From Elusimicrobiota bacterium (GTDB lineage: Bacteria; Elusimicrobiota; Elusimicrobia; UBA1565; UBA9628): 64,000 bases of DNA. Each line of letters opens with the position of its first letter. Positions within the stretch are counted from its first letter, which is position 1. The stretch is from NCBI GenBank assembly GCA_016218545.1, contig JACRDQ010000044.1:104427-168426 (forward strand). The letters are read 5' to 3'. Positions 55,927 through 64,000 of this stretch are shown piece by piece. The notes under the pieces were generated by a model, which worked only from the letters and a program-made list of their open reading frames with translations, ran no database searches and was not told the origin of the DNA. Made by a program: the position numbers and the translations under genes.

Positions 55927-57528
55927 TCAGCGGCGCCGTGAGCCGCGCTTTTGGCCGCCGTGCTTCTCGCCGCCGGCCTCCTCCATCTTGAGGAACACGA
56001 ACCTGACGGGGAACCCGTACTTCGCGGAGAGCTCACCCTCGCGCTCCTGCAGGTAGGAGGCCAGGGCCCGGTTGTTGCCCACGTCGAAGGAGAAGACGAC
56101 CTCGTCGATCCTGGCTCCGATGGAGGACTCCAGCAGCGCCCGGTTCTTGGCGTAGGCGGCGAGCTTGGCCGTCACCTTGTCCTGGAGCACCTCGTGGAAG
56201 GGCAGGGGGACCCGCGCGGACTTGGCTTCCACGAGGGCGACCTTTCCCTCGGGGGAGCGGGCCACCACGTCGAGCTCGGTGATGTACATTCCCTCCGCGT
56301 CGAAGAGCTCCCGGCCGCTCTGGAGGATCTCCCAGTCGCGGCTCATGAAGTGGTCCACCGTGGCCAGCTCCAGCAGCAGGCCCACGTAGCGGCCGTAGGT
56401 GACTCCCTCGATGATCTTCTCGAGCTCCCGGCCGCGGTACTTCTTGGTCATGGCGTTGAGGTCGGCCCTCATCTCCTCGTCCGTGGCGGGCATCTTCGTC
56501 ATCTCGTCGAGGAAGGAGAACCGGAAGCGCGTCACCCCGGCCTTCTGGAGCTCGGCCTCGCGTCCCCTGAGGAAGGCCTTGATCTCCGCGTAGCCGCGGG
56601 TGTCGAAGACGAGGAGCACGTCCTGGAAGCGTCCGAGCTCGGCCTCGGCCTGGCCTCCGTGGGCGAACTGCAGGAGGGTCTCCTTGAGGTACCGGTCCAC
56701 GCGGCGGATGCCCTCGGCGATCTCGGACTCGGGGTTGGCGGCGTGGTGGAAGAAGACGCGGTGGGTGTTGACCGCGGTCTTGCGTCCGTGGATCGTGGTG
56801 ACGCCGTCCACCCAGGTCAGGGTCTGCTCGAGGTGCGTGTTGGTCTGGCCCGAGCCCGCGCCCAGGACTTCCATGGCCTTGACCTTGGCCCAGACGTCGC
56901 CGTAGCTGTCGGCCATGACGTCGAGGCTCTCGGCGAGGTCGATGCGGCCGGCGTACTTGTCCACGAGCCTGCGGATCTTGCGGTAGTACTCCGCGGCGCG
57001 GCCCAGCAGCGAGATGCCCTCGTCGTTGACCTGGAAGCTCCCGGCGTCGATGGCGGACATCACGGGCGAGGGCGCCCCGGCGTAGAGGGCGTCGAGCGCG
57101 GCTCCTTCCTGGACGCCCGAAGGGTCGGACTCGGCCGCTCCCTTGACCTCGACGAGCCTGCCGGCGAGCACGGAGAGGCCGCCGGAGGAGGCGGTCCTGC
57201 CCGCGATGCGGGCCTGGGGCGCCGCTGCCTCGGATGCGGTCGGGGCAGGGGCGAACGAAGGGCCCGTGGGAACGGCCGAGGGAGCCAGGACCGGGACCTC
57301 GGCGAGGCCGGTCAAAGACGGGGAGGCAAGAGAGAGCCCGGAGAGTCCCGGGACGGAGAGGGAGGTCCCGCCGAAGAGGGGCGCCTGGGTCGCGGCGAGC
57401 CCGGCGCCGGCCAGGGGGACCATGCCGGGGGTCAGAAGGGGGACGGTCCGCACCTGGACGTTGGCTGCGGAGACGGAGCCGGCGATGGAAAGGAGGAGGA
57501 CCGGGAGCCAGCGGGAAGGGGTGGTCAT
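55927..57528 (-). CDS. Secreted protein with A/P/S-rich linker and C-terminal PD-(D/E)XK nuclease-like domain
   Basis: Signal peptide MTTPSRWLPVLLLSIAGSVSA, mature ANVQVRTVPLLTPG; ITELDVVARSPEGKVALVEAKSARVPLPFHEVLQDK. Confidence 0.6.
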   Translation of the reverse strand: MTTPSRWLPVLLLSIAGSVSAANVQVRTVPLLTPGMVPLAGAGLAATQAPLFGGTSLSVPGLSGLSLASPSLTGLAEVPVLAPSAVPTGPSFAPAPTASEAAAPQARIAGRTASSGGLSVLAGRLVEVKGAAESDPSGVQEGAALDALYAGAPSPVMSAIDAGSFQVNDEGISLLGRAAEYYRKIRRLVDKYAGRIDLAESLDVMADSYGDVWAKVKAMEVLGAGSGQTNTHLEQTLTWVDGVTTIHGRKTAVNTHRVFFHHAANPESEIAEGIRRVDRYLKETLLQFAHGGQAEAELGRFQDVLLVFDTRGYAEIKAFLRGREAELQKAGVTRFRFSFLDEMTKMPATDEEMRADLNAMTKKYRGRELEKIIEGVTYGRYVGLLLELATVDHFMSRDWEILQSGRELFDAEGMYITELDVVARSPEGKVALVEAKSARVPLPFHEVLQDKVTAKLAAYAKNRALLESSIGARIDEVVFSFDVGNNRALASYLQEREGELSAKYGFPVRFVFLKMEEAGGEKHGGQKRGSRRR

Positions 57529-57690
57529 GGGGAGATTATACCGACCGCTGTTGAAGAAAAGGCTAGGCCGAAGAGGCAAGAAACCGGCGGTAGGAGGCCC
57601 AGAAGGAAATGGGCACTAACTACCAGGCTCGAGGCACTCGGGACCGCCGTTGGACGGGATGCTCACCAGGGCGGAGTCCCAGACACGGCG

Positions 57691-58677
57691 TCAGGGAGCG
57701 GGCTGAGGGGTCTCTGCCTGGCCCGTGGCCGGAGGGGCCAGGGGAATCTCGGCTTGCCCTGTGGCCGCGGGAGCCAGGGACTCTTGCGCGGCCGGAGGAG
57801 GGGAAGGGATCCAGGGCACGGGCATGACCGGGGCGGCCGCCGCCGCCGGCGCCTGGCCGGGAGGCGGAGGCGGGGCGGAGCTCGCGGCAAGAGCGGAGCG
57901 CAGGCCGGCTGCGATCGCTCCTGCCAGGGATAAGGCGAGCTTGTCGAGCTTCTCGGAGAGCTGGGCCGGGGCGGCCTTGAACTCGTAGATGTTCTTGGGC
58001 TCGGTCTTGTCCTCGGCCGAGTCCTCCCGGCTCCAGAGGAGCTTCATGGTGTTGGCCCGATAGAGGCGGCTGACGCCGCGCAGGCTGGGGTAGACGTTGC
58101 CTTCCGCGTTGTGCAGGAGGCCGTACTGCAGGTTGACCTCCAGGATGAGGTGGCCGTCGAACTCGAGCACCTGGGAGTAATCCCGCAGGTGCCGGAGATC
58201 GAGCGGGCCCGCGGTGAAGTAGCGGCGCCTCCAGTCGAGGACGTTCTCGGCTCGGTTGAAGCGCTCGAGCACATGGGGCGGGGCTCCCGCTTCCTGCCAG
58301 GAAACCGGGGTTCCGGGGTAGCCGGCGTCGCGCATCCCGTTCACCAGGGTCCCGCGGAAGGACTCCGCTCCCGGCCAGGAGGAGTAGTACTGGCGCAGGT
58401 CGTTGGAGGTCTTGAGGTCGCTGTCGTCCTGGACGGACTGCATGAACTGCCCGACGCCGGGGAGGATCTTCGCCGCGGACTCGGCCTTCGTGTCGTCCTC
58501 CTGGGTCACCCACGGGCCTGGCGCGGCGTAGACGATGACCGCGGTGCGCTGGTCGGGACGCACCGCTCCGGAGGGGATCTGGACTTCATCGAGCGATACG
58601 CAGCCCTGGACCGCGAGGCCGAGGGCCAGGAGCGGGAGGCCGCAGGGGGCGGCGAGGCGCAATCTTGTTGTGGGCAT
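57691..58677 (-). CDS. Hypothetical lipoprotein with Pro/Ala-rich C-terminus
   Basis: LALGLAVQGC lipobox; C-terminal ATGQAE repeats. Confidence 0.6.
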   Translation of the reverse strand: MPTTRLRLAAPCGLPLLALGLAVQGCVSLDEVQIPSGAVRPDQRTAVIVYAAPGPWVTQEDDTKAESAAKILPGVGQFMQSVQDDSDLKTSNDLRQYYSSWPGAESFRGTLVNGMRDAGYPGTPVSWQEAGAPPHVLERFNRAENVLDWRRRYFTAGPLDLRHLRDYSQVLEFDGHLILEVNLQYGLLHNAEGNVYPSLRGVSRLYRANTMKLLWSREDSAEDKTEPKNIYEFKAAPAQLSEKLDKLALSLAGAIAAGLRSALAASSAPPPPPGQAPAAAAAPVMPVPWIPSPPPAAQESLAPAATGQAEIPLAPPATGQAETPQPAP

Positions 58678-58688
58678 GAGGCGGGAAT

Positions 58689-58696
58689 ATTATAAT
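58689..58696. promoter_or_regulatory. Symmetric bidirectional -10 (ATTATAAT)
   Basis: TATAAT on plus (58691-58696) and on minus (58694-58689) between divergent genes. Confidence 0.55.
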
Positions 58697-58703
58697 CCTT
58701 TTC

Positions 58704-60611
58704 ATGAGACCATCCGAGCTCTGCGGCCTTCTGGCGGCCCTCCTCCTCGTCGGTCCTGCCGCGGCCGGGGATGCTCGGCCGTCGGGTCGGGCCGCCGCGC
58801 TCCAGGCGATCCGGGCCGAGGAGGCCGGCCGGTCCCGCGACTCCGCGGTCCTGCGGCGCGAAGCCCTTTCCCGCGACGCCGCGGTCCGGGCCGCGGCCCT
58901 GCGCGCGATGGGCCGCATCCAGTCCCCCTCGTACCTGCGCCAGCTCTCCGCCGGCCTCTATGACCGGGCTCCCGAAGTCCGCGCTGAGGCGGTCTTCGGC
59001 CTGGGTCAGACCGCCCTCTCCGACGGCCTCTCGGCGACCGAGCGCGAGAAGGCCGCGTCCTTGCTGGCCGGCATGCTGAGGAGGGCGTCTCAGGCCTTGA
59101 GGCCCGCCGTAGCCGCGGCCTTGGGCAAGACCGGGGGCAGGACGGCGGAGAGGAACCTGACGGGCCTGCTGTCCTCTCCCGACCCGGCCGTGCGCGGGGA
59201 GGCGTGCCTGGCCCTGTTCCGGCTGAAGTTCCTCAAGCGCCTCCCGGAGCATTCCGACGCCGCGGTAGCCGCCCTGACCGAGGCCTTCTCGGACCGGGAC
59301 CCCGGGGTGCGCTGGCGGGCCGTGTACGTTTTCAGCCGCTGGCCCGAGCCCAGGGCCGCCGAGGGGCTGGCTGTCGCGGCCGGAGACGAGGACCTCTGGA
59401 CCCGGTTCTTCGCTGTGCGCGCCTTGGGCCAACTGGGCCCCGCCGCTCCCGTCGAGGTCCTGGTCAAGGCCCTCGGGGACGCGGACCCCCTGGTCCGGAC
59501 CGAGGCGGTCAAAGCCCTGGCCGGCGCGGCCAAGCCGGAGCTCATCGAGCCCAGGCTGTTCACGGACGAGTCCGCGCATGTGCGGGCCGCGGCTTGCGAG
59601 GCCGTTGGCGCCTCCGGACGGCCGGAGCTCGCAAGCCGGCTGGCACCGCTGTTGTCCGAAGGCTCGGTCCTGGTCAGGGCCGCCGCCCTGGAGGCCCTGG
59701 CCAAGGTCATGAAGGACGGCGCTGTCACGGTCCTGCTCAAGGAACGCACGCACCCGCACTGGTGGGTGCGGTCCAGGGCGTATCTCTCCCTCGCGGGCCT
59801 TCAAGGCGGCGGAGCCGCGCTCAAGGAGGGGCTCAAGGACCCGGACCCCAGGATCGCAGCGGCCGCGCTGGAGGCGGTCTCCCGCTCCACGGACTCCTTC
59901 TCCGACGCGGACCTGGCGTCCGTCATCACCGACCCGGGCTCCCAGTTGGAGGTGCTCGGCACCGCGGTGGACGCGGCCGGCCGGCGCAAATCGCCGTCCT
60001 TGGTCGGACCGTTGGAGGCTTCGCTCAAGAGCCCGACCGCCCTGGAGTTCGACGAGCTCCGACAGCAGATCGTCGAGACCCTGGAAGCCATCGACCGCGC
60101 GCATCCCGAGGGCCGGCGCCTCCCCGTCGACGGCAAGGCCGCGGCCCGGCCGCGGCAGGCCCCGCTCTTCGCCGCGCCCGCGGGTCCCGTCGTGGTCGTG
60201 CTCGAGACCGATAAAGGCGAGATCGAGATCACCCTGGCCGGGGCCCAGGCCCCCGCCCACGCCGCGAGCTTCGCGGCCCTGGCGAGCTCCGGAGCCTACG
60301 ACGGCACGAGCTGGCACCGGGTGGTGTCCGGCTTCGTGGTCCAGGGGGGCGACCCCCGCGGCAGCGGCTGGGGCGACGCCGGCTACACCCTGCCCGACGA
60401 GATCAACCCGCTGCCTTTCGACCGCGGCAGCGTCGGCATGCCCAACGCGGGCAAGGACACCGGAGGCTCGCAGCTCTTCATCACCCACGTGCCGGCCCCG
60501 CACCTCGACGGCCGCTACACCGTGTTCGGCCGCGTCACCCGTGGGATGGAGGTCGTCGACGGCATCGAGCCCGGCGACAGGATCGTCCGTGCGTTCGTGA
60601 AGGCCCCTTGA
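58704..60611 (+). CDS. HEAT-repeat protein fused to cyclophilin-type peptidyl-prolyl isomerase
   Basis: N-terminal HEAT repeats; C-term VVVLETDKGEIEITL, YDGTSWHRVVSGFVVQGGDPRGSG, GSVGMPNAGKDTGGSQLFITHVPAPHLDGRYTVFGRV. Confidence 0.9.
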   Translation: MRPSELCGLLAALLLVGPAAAGDARPSGRAAALQAIRAEEAGRSRDSAVLRREALSRDAAVRAAALRAMGRIQSPSYLRQLSAGLYDRAPEVRAEAVFGLGQTALSDGLSATEREKAASLLAGMLRRASQALRPAVAAALGKTGGRTAERNLTGLLSSPDPAVRGEACLALFRLKFLKRLPEHSDAAVAALTEAFSDRDPGVRWRAVYVFSRWPEPRAAEGLAVAAGDEDLWTRFFAVRALGQLGPAAPVEVLVKALGDADPLVRTEAVKALAGAAKPELIEPRLFTDESAHVRAAACEAVGASGRPELASRLAPLLSEGSVLVRAAALEALAKVMKDGAVTVLLKERTHPHWWVRSRAYLSLAGLQGGGAALKEGLKDPDPRIAAAALEAVSRSTDSFSDADLASVITDPGSQLEVLGTAVDAAGRRKSPSLVGPLEASLKSPTALEFDELRQQIVETLEAIDRAHPEGRRLPVDGKAAARPRQAPLFAAPAGPVVVVLETDKGEIEITLAGAQAPAHAASFAALASSGAYDGTSWHRVVSGFVVQGGDPRGSGWGDAGYTLPDEINPLPFDRGSVGMPNAGKDTGGSQLFITHVPAPHLDGRYTVFGRVTRGMEVVDGIEPGDRIVRAFVKAP

Positions 60612-60621
60612 GGAGGATACC

Positions 60622-61323
60622 ATGAGCTTCATCCATCGGACGAGCACCCTGTCGGCATGCTGCATCGCGGCCGCGGCGTTGGTGATCGCCGGCTGCGCCA
60701 AGTCCGTCTACGTCCACCCGGACCGCGAGGACTTCCAGGGCCGCAGCGAGCGCCTGCCGCTCAGCGCGGAGCTGATGATCGAGGACGGCGGCAACCGCTT
60801 CACCCTGCGGGACCCGGGCCAGAAGAGGCCCCAGCGCTTCCACCTCGACTACGCGGTCCAGGTCTACGGCCGCAAGGCTCTCGAGCAGGTCTTCCGCGAG
60901 GTGACCCTCTACACGCCGGAAGGCACGACCGCTCCGGGCCAGAAGCGCATCGAGTTCCGTTCCGACGCCGGCCGCAGGAAGGCGGACCGGATCGTCAAGC
61001 TCTCCCTCGGGCCGGGTTCCAAGGTGGACCTGGGCGACAAGCTGATCGGCGAGAAGACCATGGAGGTCGAGCTCCTGTGCCGGGTCTATGACGCCGGGGG
61101 TGAGAAGCTCCTCTGGGAGGGGCGGGGCATGGGCAGGTCCGCCAAGTCCTACAAGACCCTCTACGGCCCGGTGGACGCGGCCTCGAGCCTGCTGCTCCTG
61201 CAGAGGCCGGTGCACGGCACCCTCCTGCAGATGATCGCCACGGAGAGCATCATGGCCAGCCTCGAGCAGATCAACGACGGCCTGCTGGGCGCGGGCAAGG
61301 CGGCCGTGCTCAAGGCCGAATAA
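60622..61323 (+). CDS. Hypothetical lipoprotein
   Basis: LVIAGC lipobox, SD GGAGG. Confidence 0.6.
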   Translation: MSFIHRTSTLSACCIAAAALVIAGCAKSVYVHPDREDFQGRSERLPLSAELMIEDGGNRFTLRDPGQKRPQRFHLDYAVQVYGRKALEQVFREVTLYTPEGTTAPGQKRIEFRSDAGRRKADRIVKLSLGPGSKVDLGDKLIGEKTMEVELLCRVYDAGGEKLLWEGRGMGRSAKSYKTLYGPVDAASSLLLLQRPVHGTLLQMIATESIMASLEQINDGLLGAGKAAVLKAE

Positions 61324-61332
61324 ACGTCCGGC

Positions 61333-61719
61333 TCAGGGCGTGGTGACGTCCCGCTTGTCCTGGGAGATGAGGACCACGCCCGCCACGATGGCGAGCACGC
61401 CCAGCCAGCGATAGGGCCCCACCTGTTCCTTGAGGGCGAAGCGCGCGATGAGCGTGGCGAAGACGTAGCTCATCGCCGTCAGGGGCTGGGCGTAGCTCAG
61501 GTCCGACCAGGAGAGGGCCGAGGTGTAGAGGAAGAAGTACCCGGCCGCGAAGCACACCCCGACCCAGACCCACGGGACGGCGAACATTCCCAGGAGCTTC
61601 CAGGGCTGCGAGAACCCGAAGGCCGAGACGTCCCCGAACTGCTTCATGCCCTTGCTCAGGAAAGCGTCCCCGGTGGCGGCGCAGAAGGTGGCGACGGCGA
61701 TGATCAGAAGGGTTCTCAT
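61333..61719 (-). CDS. EamA/SMR-like small DMT transporter
   Basis: Four hydrophobic segments, SYAQPLTAMSYVFATLIARFALKEQVGPYRWLGVLAIVAGVVLIS. Confidence 0.8.
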   Translation of the reverse strand: MRTLLIIAVATFCAATGDAFLSKGMKQFGDVSAFGFSQPWKLLGMFAVPWVWVGVCFAAGYFFLYTSALSWSDLSYAQPLTAMSYVFATLIARFALKEQVGPYRWLGVLAIVAGVVLISQDKRDVTTP

Positions 61720-61725
61720 GGGGGT

Positions 61726-63123
61726 TCAGTACCGGACGAGCTCGCGGTCGGCCCGGCCCTGCAGGACCGGCGCCTGCTCGCGGTTCTGCACCCGGGCGGC
61801 GTCCGCCACCTTGGGCTTGAGGTAGTCGAGCAGGCCCTGGGCCGTGACCCTGCCGGAGGCGTCCTTGGCGGCGCCGCTCAGGCCCTTGAGGAAGTAGTAG
61901 GTGAAGGCGCCGTGCCCCTGATCGTCGAGGGTGCTCGTGACCTGGTCCGCGGAGGCCGCTGCGAACACGGTCAGGTTCCCCGGCACCGCGGTGTTCTCAG
62001 TCGTCATGACCAAGGGCCTGGCTCCCTTGGCCAGCACGGACCTGCCGCCCGCGCCGGAGAAGCACGCGTCCAGGACGACTACGACCTCCGTGGCCTTGAG
62101 GCTGGAGAGCTTCTCATAGAGCCGCTTCAAGGGGTAGCCCGTGTTCTCCAGGAAGCTCGGGTCGCCGTCAAAGGGCAGGAGGTAGGCCTGCCCGGTCTGC
62201 GGGTCGGGCGCTCCGTGGCCTGAGAAGTAGAAGAAGACGCGGCTGCGCTCATCCGCGTTCCGCGGGAGCCAGGTCTCGACGAATTTCTCGATGGCCTTGT
62301 ACCCGGCCTTCTCCCCGGTCAGGTGGACCACGTTTCGGCTGGGCAGGCCGAGGCTGAGCAGGTGCTTCTTGACCGCCTCGGCGTCGCGGTCCGCGTACTG
62401 CGCCTCCGGGATGTCGGAGTACCTGGACACGCCCACGACCACGGCGAAGTCATCGGGCCGTTCCGGGAGCTTGTGGGACGGGGTGTCGATGTCTGAGGAC
62501 GGGGCAGGAGCGGTCCGCGCCTCCGGTTTGGAGGCTCCGGTGGCGCCCGCCACCGCGGCCTGCACGATGCTCGCCAGGTCCTCCTTGGAGATGCCTTGCT
62601 GGGGCCGGGACGCGGCCTCCTCCTCCGGGGTCGGGCCCTGGGCGGCCCGGAGCTTCATGGCCAGCAGGGCCTTGGCGAAGGTCTCGGCCGGTCCCTTGTC
62701 CTGCCAGAACATGGCCAGGTCGGCGCACCGGTGCCCGAGAGGCACCTCGTAGGTCAGGTTGGCCGCGCGGCCGGCGCCTCCGGTCTTGTACTGGTTGATG
62801 GCCGCGCCGTCCATGTCGTCGTAGGCGCAGGTGACCTTGGTCGCGACCACCTGGTCCGAGAGCAGGCCGAGGTACTTCTCGATGACCAGGTCCACGGCGT
62901 CCTCGCGCACCTCGGAGACGCTCCAGCCCCTCATGGTCGCGGCCACGAACCCGCGCTTCTCGAGCAGGCCGGTCTTGAAGGCCGCGAGCAGGTCCTTCTT
63001 GGCGGTCTTGAAGGAGACCCTGGGGACCTCCTCCGTGACCTGGTGGCGCGCCACCACCGTGGCGCAGCCGGCGAGGAACGGGAGCAGGGACGTCAGCAGG
63101 AAGAGGGAGTGTATCCGTGGCAT
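61726..63123 (-). CDS. Lipoprotein with C-terminal caspase-fold (peptidase C14) domain
   Basis: Lipobox LPFLAGC; FAVVVGVSRYSDIPE, RVFFYFSGHGAPD (His), VVVVLDACFSGAGGR (Cys). Confidence 0.88.
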   Translation of the reverse strand: MPRIHSLFLLTSLLPFLAGCATVVARHQVTEEVPRVSFKTAKKDLLAAFKTGLLEKRGFVAATMRGWSVSEVREDAVDLVIEKYLGLLSDQVVATKVTCAYDDMDGAAINQYKTGGAGRAANLTYEVPLGHRCADLAMFWQDKGPAETFAKALLAMKLRAAQGPTPEEEAASRPQQGISKEDLASIVQAAVAGATGASKPEARTAPAPSSDIDTPSHKLPERPDDFAVVVGVSRYSDIPEAQYADRDAEAVKKHLLSLGLPSRNVVHLTGEKAGYKAIEKFVETWLPRNADERSRVFFYFSGHGAPDPQTGQAYLLPFDGDPSFLENTGYPLKRLYEKLSSLKATEVVVVLDACFSGAGGRSVLAKGARPLVMTTENTAVPGNLTVFAAASADQVTSTLDDQGHGAFTYYFLKGLSGAAKDASGRVTAQGLLDYLKPKVADAARVQNREQAPVLQGRADRELVRY

Positions 63124-63205
63124 GGCGTGATTCTATCAAAGAATGCCGGAAGGAGATGGGATTTGGGCCTCCTGGGGGATGAAATGCTAGAATCTCGACG
63201 TTAAT

Positions 63206-64000
<795 letters not shown>

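Overview
High-GC bacterial chromosomal window (possibly Elusimicrobiota or a similar lineage; inferred from gene content only, not provable here). Most of it is housekeeping operons: kup, guaB/hemB, an argS-pilT-rsfS-pilT-nadD/yqeK cluster, dus, a MacA/LolD/FtsX/TolC-type exporter, an ExbB/ExbD/TonB cluster, thrC-thrB-lysC, udk and the 5' end of secA. The accessory content is more interesting. (1) An isolated PduS-PduT microcompartment pair with no other shell or enzyme genes nearby. (2) A ~320 bp non-coding element with 35 bp terminal inverted repeats between two convergent stop codons, with a related end sequence at another TAG stop ~38 kb away. (3) A 28 bp perfect REP-like hairpin whose core 16-mer also forms the start codon region of pduS. 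(4) Two secreted proteins that share a mature N-terminal motif but carry unrelated toxin/nuclease-like C-termini. (5) Recurrent -10-like hexamers 5-8 nt from start codons, suggesting widespread leaderless transcription. (6) A small islet with a BrnT-like toxin-antitoxin pair and an orphan integrase N-terminal domain, lying between two paralogous secreted serine proteases that share a spaced upstream motif. (7) A caspase-fold lipoprotein, a HEAT-cyclophilin fusion and a radical SAM-TPR fusion. All family calls come from reading the translations; no database search was run.
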